DNA of 64,000 nucleotides from Apostichopus japonicus. Taxonomy: Eukaryota; Echinodermata; Holothuroidea; Aspidochirotida; Stichopodidae. Position numbers and translations under genes: made by a program. Of this stretch, positions 43,571 through 63,995 are shown in pieces. A model generated the notes under the pieces. The model saw nothing but the letters and a program-made list of their open reading frames with translations. It had not been told where the DNA came from and made no database searches. How positions within the stretch are numbered: position 1 is the stretch's first letter; every line of letters begins with the position of its first letter. Location of the stretch: the NCBI RefSeq assembly GCF_037975245.1, contig NC_092572.1, positions 20,462,489 through 20,526,488 of the forward strand, given 5' to 3'.

Positions 43571-46500
43571 ACCAGCAGCGATATCACCAGCAACCCCAAC
43601 TCTTCAAATATCCCCACACATGTAGTGTGCATATCTCGCTAAATTCCACGTAATTTGTATAAGGCCTGTTCGAACGTCGGAGTTTCAACTGCACATGCGC
43701 ATATCCTGAAAACTCGTACCTACAACACATAGCCCTAGTCCAAACTCGAGTGTATCTTGGATGTTCTGTGAGTGTATTGCCTACGTTTTTCAATATTGTG
43801 CTCTTCTTGTAACTCACGAAGTACAGACTACATCCAACCATAGAGCAACTGGTCCAAAATTTACCCTGGATGCTTTGCAGTATTTGGAAACAACCAACTG
43901 ACCGAAAATGATAGTATTTAAATAACATTTTTGCGCAATGTCGAAACTTCAATGACTACTTTTGACGATGTAAGAATACAGTAGTTTATACACACGAATC
44001 AGTGTTGCACCAGAATCATGACTTGAATCATGATTTGTTATGAATTTTTCATTGAATTAATGGGTGAAACTTTGAAGGACAGTCACCTTAAGGATATAGC
44101 TACGAATCTAAACCTTAGTGAAGAAATGTATATTACCATCGCACATCCCGTGCAAAAATATCATAATGTTTTCTATTACTGATAACCAGTAACGACTCTT
44201 TAAATTTCGAGATTTGACACATCCAATATGACGAAATAGAACAAAACAGCGCCTAACACTTTCAAGCTTTCAAAGGTTGTTTGGTTGATCAGGAGCGATT
44301 GAAAGTACTAAGTAGTGGGTTAAAAACACCGGAAGTGACGTTAGAGAAATGTTTTTTTTCGTTAGATAAATTTTGTGCAAGTTTTCAGAAAAGATATGAA
44401 GTTAAAAACTAAGGAGGTTAGTGTAGCGGTCAACACACAAGAGCTGATAAACAATCGAGATTTGTATTGTGAAAATGTTATGTGACTTCCATTTGACCTT
44501 TGACCTTTAAATTTTGAAAAACTAATGAAATGTTATGTCGTGTCGTATAATTTTTGTAAATATGGGCGCCGTTATACACTCCCCCTGAGTTTTCACTTGT
44601 TGGTGAAATTTTTCCAAAATGGCCACTTTGAGCATCCGTATCTCCGCCATCTTGAATGGTAGAAAGTTATACTTTCATTATGGTCGAGCCCAATACTATA
44701 TCAACACTCAGTGAAAATGGAGGTCATTGACTTTCATTTCCGCTATTTTTTTTTAAAATACCCCTCAGTTGAAAATGAAGCGCGGCATCCGCATCAACTG
44801 TTATACACTATTTGGTTTGTCGTAACTCGGTAAGTTCATGGGTATGGAAGGCGGCGTCATAGTGGTTCCATACTTGTTTGGGCAGGCAACGGGTAGACCC
44901 CACTCGAATATCGTTTTACCCTTCTTCATTGTCAAAAATCCTCCAGTAAAGAACTCAGGGTCCTACCCCGGCCTCAAATGACAATTTTTTGGATTATTTT
45001 CTTTATTTCTGCATTTCCGGTTGTCCAGGTTTGGATTTGTCTCGAGGAGCACTACACGAACATGAGATCTTTTTTTTGACACTACCACAGCCATATTTTA
45101 AATTTGAGTACATGAACCTGGACTCGAACAGATGGGTACCACAACACTGAATTTGTCTTAATGATGCAGAAAGATGTGAAAGAGTGATAAATACGTTTTT
45201 TTACAACTTTAACAACGAACATCCGCGGCGACAGTGTCGAACTTGAGCCATAACGTATTTTCGAGATACCTTTCTTTGCTTCCTTGGTATACTCGATCAC
45301 CAGTGCAGTTGCACGAATGACCTTTTTTATTCGAGGTAGACGGCATGACCTTTTCGACGGTGAGTATTTTTCAGTAGTCTGTTTGTCAGCTTCAGCCCTG
45401 TAATGAATTCTGGTTTGTACCAGAACCACCAGGCACCTGTTATCTGATGACAAAATTAGTGACTGACATATAAGTTCGAGGTCACGCTGAGGTATGAATG
45501 GAATAGATAATGAAGCATAACGGGTGCCGATATGTGAAATGATGCGATCTTTCCAGCTTTGAATGAACACATTTTTTTTTCAATTTCAGTACGTCAGTAT
45601 CACATTAAGATCTACAAACACTGTACGATTTAAAAACAAAAGCTTTTTTAGATTATAGTTTACATATGTCAGCAGCTACACAGCACAACACATGACAGTA
45701 TATTATAATCTAAAGCAAACTGTCAGTACTCCTGATGATTGCATTCTAGCTGACAATATTTTTTAACACTGTCAGTAACAACATAAATGTTATATAATTC
45801 ACTGCATTCTTGGATTAACCTTTGAGGAATGCAGTTAAGACATGGTAGTTTAAGGGCACAAATAAGTGGAGGCACAAGATACGTTGATTGCCATTCAATG
45901 CCGAAGCATATAGGCTACTCTTTGTGCAATTTACAGCTGTCTGTAATTCTAAATTCATTAGTAACACTTTTATATTGGGTTCCTTCGTGTTGTTCTGTAA
46001 CATCTGTAGTTTTCGTGATAACGAATTCATATATTTCAAATCCACAATATCATTTTGACACAGGGAACAACAATTGTAAGTTTGTATTGTAACGTATGGG
46101 CAAATTAAATCTCAATCTCGTTGCAAAATAATAAAGGCCTGTTAATTGTTACGAAGTTGTACAGGAGGTTAACAACAGAGAGTCAACAAAGCCGAAAAGT
46201 GTTAATCTAACCTTTTGAATTAATGAGTAGTGAAAGCTGTAATGTTAAACCAATGACATCTTCCAGAATTTAGTTAGGAAAATTATGTGGCGGTGATATT
46301 TGAGCAGTAATCGATATTTCACAAACTGCTGTCGAAATTGATCCGATGATGGCAACGCTGTAAATAGACAGTGAGAGTGGCCACAATTGCCTTTTATTAG
46401 GAATGTAATTAATTTTGAGCTACCAGAGCTGGGGAGGGGGGTGTGGGTTGGAAAAGTCCCGCTGTCAAACAATAAGAAACAATCTATGGATCTTTTAATA

Positions 46501-48333
46501 CCATATAGTTGCAATGAAAACTTGCGGTTAGACGATATGAAACGATGGCATAATGTCTCAAAGTGGACTTTGCAAAAATGTGGTATTGATTAAGGTCTAT
46601 TTTAACCTTGTTGTTAAAACAAGAAACCTGTCCAGTGTATCATATTTACGATTCCTATTTAATATTACTTAACGGTAATGTTTAGCCTTCCCAGTTTCGT
46701 CACTGAAATTTCAATGGGAGGGGAAGGGAGGCCGCTGCCCGCTTGCCATGCCACTGCCGGGGGTTCAGTGCAGGCGTCTACCATGCAGTGGGTTCATCCC
46801 GCATGTTATCATTAGATTAAATGAAAGTCAGTAGGCATGTGGAGACTGTAAATTATGTAATAAGGTCTAGACGGAATGTTGTGCTAATAAATATGTTTGC
46901 TTGATGTTAGATAATGTACACCACACACTGCGATTCATGTCTGAGGACGTCATGGGACCGGATGCTGTCTCATTCTTGCCAGAGTAAGTGTACAAAAAAA
47001 GATATTAGACTGAACGTCTTTAAGCGACTTACGATGAAAGTGAGATTTATCACTTGGATACTAAAATGTACTTTGCTTGTTGATGTTGCATGTTCTGAAG
47101 GGTCCAAACTGCTAAAAATATACTTTGATTTGTTTATGTAAATGGTCTGCCTCAGTCTACCTATTTATTACAACATTTGCTTTCATTTTCGAACTGGGAA
47201 ATCTAGACTAATACCTACTTAGGTGTATTTAAATTATGGATATGTTGTAAAGTTAGTAATATATTAACGCATACCTATTACTTGACGGGAGGCAAAGTCA
47301 GGCACCCGTATCAAGATCTAGACATCATTAACCTGTTCTATTAACTGAATGTACTACGGTCAACTAGTGTCATGCCATAATCTATCAAGTAGTTGTGAAA
47401 AGGTGGCTAAAATCACAATAGCCTATCTTGCCATCATAAACCAAAATCACACAAAGACTGATTTACATGGGCTTCAATTCTAGAAAGGTTGAAAACGAAG
47501 CAATAAATCATTACATTAATGTTGTAGGAAGCAATTTCAAACTTCTGTATTGACTCTGTGGAAAGACATCATTAGGATTCTGCAGGTAAGGCTATAGGAC
47601 ATCAAGTATTAGTAGAAGATTTAGATTTATCGAGATATCGCTATCGTACAAGCAATTGAGTCATAAATGATCCTTCAGGCTGTTATCATACAGCCAGCAT
47701 AGCGAGCCGGTTGGAACTGGTTTCAGTTTACTGCAGCATAATTTTACTATGACTATAAAGTAAATATCGCGTAATCAAGTTTATTTGATTAATCTCAATT
47801 ACACTATGTTGACTTAGTGAGACTTTAATGGCTACGTACCACAGTTAAAAGGATAGAACAGAGAATAGTAGAATTTGGCTTATGCAAAACAAAACAAAAA
47901 ATATATTCTAAACATCATGGTTAAATTTGCAAGCTCTTCCGATTTATCGTTAATGAGAGATTGATATTTGAAATTGACATAGATTGTGTAAACTTGAAGA
48001 GAGCGGGTTGATTTAATAGTTGTACACTGGCAGCACAATATGGTTTCCATTAACTGTTGCACTATACTTTTACGTTGTACTAGATATGGTTACAACTCTC
48101 CTATAAGGGTACGTGACTTTATCAATATCACTATACAATTAACTGTAGTGTGGTGTTATTGAAAGTTTGTCCCAAATTTTGAAGTAGGAAGTATAATGTA
48201 AAGTTTGTAGAAAAGCAAAACGAACTGTGCAATTGTATTCTATGGCATGACATGACAACTAAAAAAACGGTATTCGAAGGAAATTAATGCAAATTTCAGC
48301 AGCCTTGGTGCTTTCTTGGTTCATGGTATTTTC
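43571..48333. other. Long interval without a recognised gene
   Basis: A 162-codon frame on the minus strand (45570-45082) is the longest, but it shows no domain, signal or splice support and I do not call it. Frames near 45.9-46.5 kb overlap one another on both strands. A G-rich run lies at 46431-46441. No tandem array or transposon boundary found. Confidence 0.35.
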
Positions 48334-49144
48334 TTAGTTCTTATTTGAATCAGTCCATTGCTTTCTCGTTGTCTCTCTTCCAGTATATTGCTTGTACAAC
48401 GGAATTCCAACAATGGCAAAGATCAGAAGCATTGCTCCTACATACGATGTCCAAAAAGGCAAGACATCTAGAAACAAAAACTGCCACAAGAATATAAAGA
48501 CAAAAGTGAGGACGGTGATAACCATTGTAGCTGTATCCAGCTTCGCAGCCATAAGTAGGCACAATCGAGCCAAAAGGTAGCATAGTCCAGCAGCACTACC
48601 GTATATCCAGCCGTAAAAGCCTGGTAGCATCCTTTGGTTTGAAGCTGAACAGATCACTGCATTACTAAATGTAACAAACATAACGTTAGTCAGAACTGTT
48701 AAAAATTTGTTGACTTTCAATTGCCGTTGTTTCCTAGAGCATGTGGTTGGCACGGCAATAACTAATGCAGACCCAAGAGCTAAAAAAATCCCAATAACAT
48801 TCTTTGACGCATTTTCTTCGTTACTCTTTCGCCGTTTGAATGAACAGTGGATGAGGTCTAGCAATGAAGACGACTCCAGATAAGACAAGGAAAGAAAGCA
48901 AGAGAACGAATCTCTGAAGGGGTTCTTTTAATATGTTACAGGCTAAAACAGGAACAAAGATTAACGACCCGTAGGAAATCGCCACTTCATCGGCGACCTC
49001 CACGTACGTAATTGCCAACGTAAACGTTATCAAGAAAACAGATGAACTAATGCCACCGATTAGAAGCCACGTATAATATGTTACTCGTTTTGGACGAGAA
49101 GCATTCGTAATGAGAATATCTGAATGACCAATGCTAATGTCCAC
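48334..49144 (-). pseudogene. SLC35G-family transporter, N-terminally truncated and frameshifted
   Basis: Two minus-strand frames cover one protein. Up to about 48835 it reads TYYTWLLIGGISSS, LAITYVEVADEVAISYGSLIF, ILKEPLQRFV and GVVFIARPHPLF. After a one-base frame change in the AAAGAG region near 48830 it reads SNEENASKNVIGIFLALGSA, SAAGLCYLLARLCLLMA, PFWTSYVGAMLL and IPLYKQY to the stop at 48334. These match segments 3-10 of the intact paralogues. The N-tail and first two segments are absent. The sequence before 49144 turns into a 22-bp tandem repeat. Not expected to make a transporter. Confidence 0.85.
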
Positions 49145-49155
49145 AAATTGCGATT

Positions 49156-49285
49156 TTAACTTTTAAACTCAAACTTTTGACTTTTTATCTCAAACTTTTG
49201 ACTTTTTATCTCAAATTTTGAAATTTTATCTCAAATTTTGACATTTTATCTGAAATATTTGACTTTGTATCTCAAAAGTTGACTT
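49156..49285. repeat. 22-bp tandem repeat, about six copies
   Basis: Units of the form atctcaaacttttgacttttt, with later copies diverging to aaattttgaaattttatct and gacattttatct. It sits exactly where the N-terminal coding sequence of the truncated SLC35G copy should be. Confidence 0.85.
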
Positions 49286-52200
49286 GAGCTTAGCTAGGAT
49301 GCATGCTGCCTTGTAAATTTTACACTTATTAATTAATTTACAGAACACAAGATGTAACATGAAGTAGCCGTTTTACGTGCCACATATATTGTTTACTGTT
49401 AAAATGAAAGTCTAGTACTAGTGGTGGGTTTTTGAGCTACAGTCTGAGCAAACGCAAGAGACGTACTTTACCTCGTACTTTCACCTTATTTTAAGTAAAG
49501 ATACTGTATCGAGAATGACTTGATAAAGAATAGGCCAAGATCTTATCTTTTTTTTTTCTAAAATGATCTAAGAGAAGAGATTCATCACCTATGTAATCTT
49601 TAGGAGACCTGTAAATTTTTGACCAATGTGCTTGCCTGTATCTTGTTCTAAAGAGGAGTAAACTCGTGAACGTGGAAAAGGTATAACGTCCGTCTCTTGA
49701 TATTCCACTTTATGGTGCCATATTCGCCAAGATAGATCAAGTCTGCAATACTCCTCAAGTTTTACAAATTTGGTTTCAAATTCATACTATATTGTGAGTA
49801 TGATTCGGTATAAGTATCACATAACAAATATACACAAACAGTATGTATGTAACGAGTTCAGTGGGTAAGTTGTACCCCTTCAGAATTGTCAAGCAATAAT
49901 CGACATGATCAATTATTTCAGTTATGACAAATGAAAGACAGATGACTGCTTAAAGCTGTGATAACACCAAAAAGAATATTAGGTGTACTGTTGTTACTTT
50001 TCAGACTGATAGTAACCGTAAACCAATCTTTTCAAACACCATATGTAACGTCGCTAATACGTAAACAGTTAATTATGATATGTCTTTGTCTTTTTCACAA
50101 ACACCGTGTAGTATATACAACTTGTATTGGCTAACGAAACTTGGATCATGATCATCTTCACGCAAAATTATTTTACATCGACTTCAAGATTTCAGAATAG
50201 GACCCATTTCCGTACTTCCGTTACGTTTTGATACATGGTCAACATGACTGCGAGGATTCACCTATCGACGAAATATATCATTAGTGGAATAACAAACTGC
50301 TAAGTGCTAGTTTAGAAAAAGTAGCCTGAAGCGCAACAACACTACATAAATGAACTGTCACGGTTTCGGCTAAACCGCGGCGTCACATGTGAATCAATCG
50401 CTGCTACACCGTATCCGGTTTGCCCTAGAAGAAACTCGTCAACTCGACATGGGTCCTGTTGAATATTCACATCGCTATAGTATAACGCATGGATAAACAT
50501 GATTTAAGTTGCTGTTACATGACGAGGGAGATCCCCTATCATTTTTGTCAACTCTCATATTAGCGACAACAAAGGACATGACGTAATCACACCGTCTGTA
50601 CCTAATAAAATGGCGCCCTTCTCATTCTACTCACTCACCTCATTTACCCGCCTTATTTAGCCGCCATATTTACTCACCTCAAAAGAGGTTAGAATGCCAC
50701 ATACTATACAACTCATATGATCTCTGAAGGGGTTGTGATCGATTATAATAGCGCGAAACTTGGAATATAGCTGTTAGCTATTGTTAAATGTCTGGTGTGT
50801 TGAAGTAGTTTACTGCTCTTATGTGTTAAGTTCAGATGGGGATTTACACATGTTTATAATGTTAGAAGTATACTTTTGCCGCTAGTACTATACTGTTTAG
50901 GGGTTGTAAGCGCAGAACCAAGCTGTAAGATATCGATGTTCAACAAGCTTGTTTTAATTGGCTTAGAAATGAACGTGTTTATGAATGCTTTAAAAAGCAC
51001 ATTACGTACTGCGCATGCTCAACCCGTTCCTTGTAATCAACGGTAATATTATATTTTAAATGACGTTTCCATATTATATTTATAAATGGAGGGAATGTTC
51101 CTAGAATTTCGTGAACTACCTCCGCACATGAACACTTCCCTATAATGGACGTGCAGATTGCGAACCATTCACGCAGTTAATTCAAATTGAGATTGGTAAA
51201 ATATCGGTCGAAAAGAAACTTCCTTCAAGTTCGCCAACAAGGTGCTGCTTATATCATACTGTGATATGTTAGCAACGGCTTGCTAACATTCTGGTTTGAC
51301 TAGTCCACGAGTCACTCTCCCAAATGTCGAACGTCGTACGTTTTCTGTTCACCAAAGCTAAACATAAAGTTATCACTATAACATTTGTCCGAGTAAAGGA
51401 AAAACATACAACATCGTAACGATTTGTCAGACTACAAGATTGAACATATAACTGAAGCAAAAAGACATCAAAAATACCGATATCTTTGACACCATCGTCA
51501 ATCACGTCAGCCATCCGATTTCAATGTACAAAGGCTAATTATACGCATGTACACAGCAAAGAGAAACATGGTACGTAATTGTCAAATGGGCCCAATACAT
51601 GGAATTATTGCCCGACTGACTAGCGATTGTTACTCCAAGTCAATAATGAAGTTAGATAATTTGCTTATCAAAAGCAGTTCAACTCTGACAGAATAAAGTA
51701 AGTCAAATGAATTCTTGACCATTCATAGAAAAAGAAAAAGGGCTAACCTGCTCATCAAACCAATAAGTTTTGGCAATATCTAAAGTTTCATAGCACAAAT
51801 TTCAACTACCTACTCAACTTACCCACTTTTTTCCTAACAAAACGTCTCCAGCAACGCCCATTAAATTTTGACCACATGTTGTTTGCCCACTCCCTTTGAT
51901 GGCATTTATTTATTTATTTATTTATTTATTTGCTAGACTACAACGGTAATAATGTAATGGGTCTGCTGTATATGTATTGATGCAGGATTTAACTATATAT
52001 AAAAATTGCAATTTGCATGTGAAATGTTCATGATGACTTCTATGTATAGCTTCTTATGTTTCATTGAGTAGTATTAAATGTACCGTTGTAAAACTGAAAG
52101 TACACTTCAGTTTCTAAAAGACTGTACAGTACTAGAAATGTAATGTACACTTACCATGAAGAGCCAGCGTGTTCACTTAATATAATATTAATTCTATAAC

Positions 52201-52999
52201 CCTTGCAGTTGTTAACGTAACCCATACAAAGAGAAAATCTTTTAAGTGGAGGTTAATATATTGAGGACAGTACCACTACTCTAATATGCTTCACCCGGAA
52301 GTCACGCATCAATGCAATATGAACAAATTAAATTGCTCCTCAACCGTTCTTTTAAAAACTAATAGTGACCACATGCACAATTAGCAATGGTAGTGTTGGT
52401 TCAAGCATAACTGTAGTCTATATAATTTCCATTCCCTCCTGTATCTGATGAAAATACAAGACAAGAATATTGAATGTCCAAGGCTAAGTGCAAGTTCTGT
52501 GTTTTTTTTTCCTCATCTGATATTAACACTTCTTGTACTGTATTACAATTGGTGTCTGGTAAGTCGATCGCAGACTTCATCATATTTGCATAGGACTTTA
52601 TTATAAGAGCCGTAGATATGTATCCAGCAGGCATCATATTACATTTCCCTACAATTGTATTGGTATGATATATCTATACGAGAGTTGAGAGTTGAGTGAC
52701 CGTATCAGACAATATATGAATCTTACTGGGTTTGGGTTCCATATTCCGAATAAGTACTATATAATATATTGCTACGAATGTACAGTTTGAAAGTTAAATA
52801 CGTTTAAAATGACATAGCTTGACATGCTCTAGTTGCATTGAGTTCCCTGGACATTTAAATAATTCAGCCTGTATGTACTTATCACAGTGGCTGTATGTTA
52901 TCATTGTTATGCAGATGTTGTTTGTTGATGCACATCATATGTTACCTATTTTTATGCCGTAAAAGAGGCGCATTTTGCTTTATCTCAGCATTGTTGTAC
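49286..52999. other. Gene-free interval with one microsatellite
   Basis: (ATTT)n, about eight repeats, lies at 51904-51933. The rest has no supported gene, RNA or element. Confidence 0.4.
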
Positions 53000-54165
53000 C
53001 TATACGAACATTTTATGTAATTGCATTTAAATCGGAATTCGTAATTAACGTTATAGCTAGTTTGCGCATACCCCGACCCTGCTGTCCATGTCCTGTTGAA
53101 GCAATATCCCATCTCATCTGTGTTCTTCTTGCCAAGAGGCAAATAAGGCCTCAACAGATCGTCTCCATTCGTCTCCGTTGGCAGCTGCGTTTCTGGCCTC
53201 ATTCCAGGATCGCCAATTAGCACTCTCTCTCTTTCATTGTCCACTGTCCTGTGCCATGTTGGTTTTAGTCGCCCTCTCTTTCTCCTGCCCTCTGGTGCCC
53301 AAGTCATGCTGATGTTGCTGTCGTTGTTTGGGTTTTGGCGCAATATATGCCCAATGAATTTCCATCTTCTTTTCTTAATTTCGATGCTTAGTGGTCCCAT
53401 TTTTGCTCTCTTTTGAAGTTCCTTTGTGCTGACCCGTTCTTGCCATCTTATCCCTAGCACTCTCCTGGGGCATTTGTTATGAAAGATATCGCTTTTCTTT
53501 TCATCCACCTTATTCCTTTTCCAGGTCTCGCATCCATATAGTAGGTCAGGTATTACCAGTGTTTTGTAAAGCCTTATTTTTGTTATTCTACAGATGCTTT
53601 TGGAGACTTAAATCTTTTGTAGACGTATTAGTGCACCCCTGGCTTTGCCAATGATGTTGGCAATGTTTCCCATTCCGCCACCATCTTTTGTCATTGTCGC
53701 AACCAAGTATACAAACTCTGTCCACCTCTTGTAACTCTTCCTGACCAATGTAAATACGTTCCTGGTTCCTAGTGTTTATACGCATCACTTTGGTCTTTTG
53801 TTTATTAATGTCAAGACCCGCTCTGCTTCCCTCATCAGCTAAAAAATGTGTTTTTATTTGCATCTGTTGCTTGGTTAATGACACGAGGGCAATGTCATCC
53901 AGTTTTTTAGTGAATTTCCATCTGATTCCATTTCACCGTTCAAAGTTGCCTTTCTCATCACCCAGTCCAGCACCGTAAGGAATAAGAAGCCTGACATACT
54001 GCAACCTTGTTTGATACCAGTTTTTATGTCAAACCATTCTGATTTCTCACCATTGTCCACTACTGCACATTGGAAGTCCTCATAAAAGGCTTTCACCATT
54101 CTAATAATCTTTGCTGGTATTCCATATTTTCTACATACTATACGTAAAGTATCATGTTATAAGTA
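53000..54165 (-). pseudogene. Decayed LINE reverse transcriptase (second family)
   Basis: In minus-strand order: CRKYGIPAKIIRMVKAFYEDF, GIKQGCSMSGFLFLTVLDWV (motif B), KLDDIALVSLTKQQMQ (motif C, LDD instead of the usual ADD, in a shifted frame), GLDINKQKTKVM, then the C-terminal ETWKRNKVDEKKSD, GIRWQERVSTKEL, RRWKFIGHILRQ and EGRRKRGRLKPTWHRTV. The last motifs are typical of abundant invertebrate endonuclease-reverse-transcriptase LINEs, unlike the CR1-type element at 39-43 kb. At least two frame changes separate the blocks, and the endonuclease is missing. Confidence 0.85.
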
Positions 54166-54799
54166 TAAAAGACACTCAAAATATGTAGACAGCTGATAGA
54201 ATATACTGCATTGTATCATAATTATTGCAAGGCCAATTCTGGCTTTTGCTATTCCTTCAACATGTAATTTGACAGTAGAGCCTGTTGCTAGATTGGAGCT
54301 CACTTATATCAGACAATACAGATGCAGTACAAATGGAACGTGAAAACAGAAATTATTTTATGTATCTTTGATGATGAAACATAGTACTTATAGCTGCAGT
54401 AATTGTATTCTTCTTTTCAATTTATTTATTTCCCTCTTCATGAAAGAATTGCCGATGTGGATTGACGTTAACGCCCTTGAAAATTAAACAAAGCCCTTGT
54501 AGCTGCAGTTAATTATTTAATTCATATGATTGCTCTCTTCATGAAAGAAGTGCCTTTGAAGTAGGAATCGAAAACGGCGTTATTATTTTCTTTTATTTAT
54601 CATCGTTACATTTTAACCTCAGATTGATGTTAACTTCTTTGGAGACTAAGCAAAGCACTTATATCAGTTGTTTTATTGCTCATGTTATATTATTATTTGC
54701 ATCAATTGAATCCTGCCGTGAGAGATAAAGGATATGTCGAATAAATAGTATCAGTAGTACAAAGAAAAAACGTTTCTTTGTCAATATAAGAAACGTTCG
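54166..54799. other. Upstream region of the Ig receptor gene
   Basis: Expected to hold the plus-strand promoter and 5' UTR. It shows repeated phrases such as gattgatgttaac and ctcttcatgaaagaa(t/g)tgcc around 54431-54630. No TATA box or other site can be assigned with confidence. Confidence 0.3.
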
Positions 54800-61887
<7,088 letters not shown>

Positions 61888-62286
61888 GTAATTTAATCGT
61901 TATCCGTATTTCATTTAACATTTGATTTTTATATTTTCAATATAAATGTATCTTTTTCAATATAAATTTATCTGCTTTACTTGATTCTCAGTTTTTGACT
62001 CGATATTCTAGGGTTAGGGTTGACTCAATACATGTATTATTATCACATGGTGATTCAATTTGTAAATTCTACAAATACAAGCCAGATTAAATGTTGACTA
62101 ACAGTTTTAACGTATTCGCCTATTAGTTGAAATTGATGTGCATGGACGATATGGAATACAGTTAAGATGTTATGAAACACGTTTCCAATCAACAACAAAT
62201 AATGTTTTAATCTTTTGAAATAGATTTTAAGAATAATATTTTATATATCTGTAAGCATCAAGAGTTCTATACCTAATACATGCATT

Positions 62287-62665
62287 CAAGGGCGTAGGAA
62301 CCGGGGGGCTGGGGGGCGCCAGCCCCCCCCCCAGTGAAAAATGAGGAGGGGCGGAAGTATCATTCCACACCCCCCCCCCCCGCTTCGCAAGTCAGAAAAC
62401 CCCTTTTTCATTTCCAAATGAGAAAAAAATCTCATTTGGAGCACCAAATTGCATCTAAGGCCAGGTGAAAATACAAAATTAAGTTTACAAAACGGAGTGG
62501 GTGTTGAAGTGTGCTATATTGCACCAAATTGCATCTGAGGCCACCTGGAAATGCAAAAAATTCCAAACGGGAGGGGGTGTCCCCCTCCCCTTAGACCCTT
62601 CCCCCAGGCCGGCCATCGATCTTCAGCCCCCCCCCCCCACTCAAAAGTACCTTCCTACGCCACTG
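62287..62665. mobile_element. 379-bp hAT-like non-autonomous element
   Basis: The left end is CAAGGGCGTAGGAACC and the right end is TTCCTACGCCACTG, imperfect inverted copies. The exact 8-bp target duplication catgcatt lies at 62279-62286 and 62666-62673. The interior has paired G and C runs and an internal direct repeat, (g)caccaaattgcatct(a/g)agg, at about 62442 and 62521. The ends resemble those of the 30.5-33.0-kb element. It splits the duplicated flank of exon 9, so it inserted after that duplication. Confidence 0.85.
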
Positions 62666-62747
62666 CATGCATTCCACATAGTTATCTACAGATATCTTCG
62701 TGTTTCGTATATATACCCGTGCTCTTGTTTCTTCTATAACGGAAAAG

Positions 62748-62842
62748 ACATTTCTATCACGTGTTGGATCGCACAGAAGAAGAAAAGGGAGCGTTATCTT
62801 TTCAATTGAAATAGCAGAGTTCACCGATATACGATAGAAAAG
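62748..62842 (+). other. Diverged duplicate of Ig receptor exon 9 with in-frame stop
   Basis: Aligned to 61786-61887: FYHVLDRTEEEKG against FYHELDAMENEKG, preceded by ggaaaag like gtaaag, and followed by a gtaata donor like gtaatt. Entered in phase 2, as exon 9 provides, it stays in the homologous frame and stops at TAG 62812-62814. It is either an alternative terminal exon giving a short-tailed receptor or a dead copy. Confidence 0.7.
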
Positions 62843-63155
62843 GTAATATAAATTTTAATTAAATTCCATTTTTATTGTTACTTTTCCAAATCAATATAAT
62901 TTAGCGTGTGATATATAAGTTTAACTTGATTCAATATCGAAAGAGTTAGTAGATAATTTCCATGAAAAATGGAAATCTACATATTTTGGGGGCTCACCCT
63001 ACCCACATATATCCAGTCAAAGCCACTGATATAAGTCATTGAGGAATTAGAGAAATATCAATTCTCTTTAAAGATTCAATTGGCCATTCATTATGCAATA
63101 TTTGGTTTAATTGCCTATGTTTTCGCTTAGCTACTTTGTCGTCGTTTGTTGACAG

Positions 63156-63241
63156 TGCAAGGAATAACCTTTGCTACATGTTTGCTGTATGTCGGGTTAT
63201 CAGTAACAGATGCGTGTACTCGCCACATACGGCAATGGAAT
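63156..63241 (+). CDS. Candidate further exon of the Ig receptor
   Basis: 86 bases between gttgacag and gtaagt. It accepts phase 2 from exon 9 and leaves phase 1. It reads ARNNLCYMFAVCRV then ISNRCVYSPHTAME with no stop. Position and RNNL...VY pattern would suit the beginning of a degenerate kinase N-lobe (no glycine loop), but this is speculative. A second frame is also open. Confidence 0.35.
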
Positions 63242-63739
63242 GTAAGTATCCTGTTCAACTGTAATATACCAAACCGACTCTATGTATGTTTCGTTCATTG
63301 GACTGCGCCATTTAGTTGACTGTCAAATTCACTCCCAGATGGTACAAAATGTCCATGCTCCAAAAAACAAAGATCTACTAATTATATTCAAGTTAAAAAG
63401 CGGTCATCTCTTTCCTCATTTCTTGTTCTTTTTCCTAAGTGGGGAAATTTGGAAAGAAACTCCTTCAAAAGGACCGAAAGGAGACAGAAGTTGGAAGTGC
63501 TATTTTCTGAATATAACTGATACTGACGGTTTGTGGGAGAACAGTTCATCTTAAATGCAACCGCTAATCGGTCGTGCAGATTTTAAAAAAAAATTGTATT
63601 TTGTCACATAATTCTCTTGGATAAATTTGAGCGGATTGATGGCGAATCACCGAAACCGATAAACCACAACAACAACAAAATGGATATCTCTCTTGCTTTA
63701 CATTTTCCATTCACGTACTCTATACAAACAATGTTAACG

Positions 63740-63995
63740 AAGGCCTACCATTTTATGCTGTAAATTAAAATTTCCATCTGACGCTCATTGTGACTATTCA
63801 ATAGTACCTTATTACCAAAACGTTTGCATATATGATTATGAGATTACCGTCTGTTATGTCAGTTTACTACATGAAGGATATAATTTTATGTTGTAAACTT
63901 AAAACTCCATCTGACGTTCATATAACTATTCAATAGTGCATATGACCTATATGTTTGCATATATGATTATGAGATTACCGTCTGCTATGGCAAGG
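63740..63995. repeat. About 132-bp tandem duplication at the window edge
   Basis: ccatctgacg(c/t)tcat recurs at 63774 and 63907, and gagattaccgtctg(t/c)tatg at 63840 and 63971. The array may continue beyond the window. Confidence 0.8.

Noticed and set aside
43584-43952. 122-codon minus-strand frame upstream of LINE ORF1
   Set aside because: Lies at or beyond the LINE 5' boundary, shows no domain and is not in frame with ORF1.
45082-45570. 162-codon minus-strand frame
   Set aside because: The longest unexplained frame, but no signal peptide, domain, repeat or splice support, and its sequence has no family-like pattern. Could be reconsidered with transcript data.
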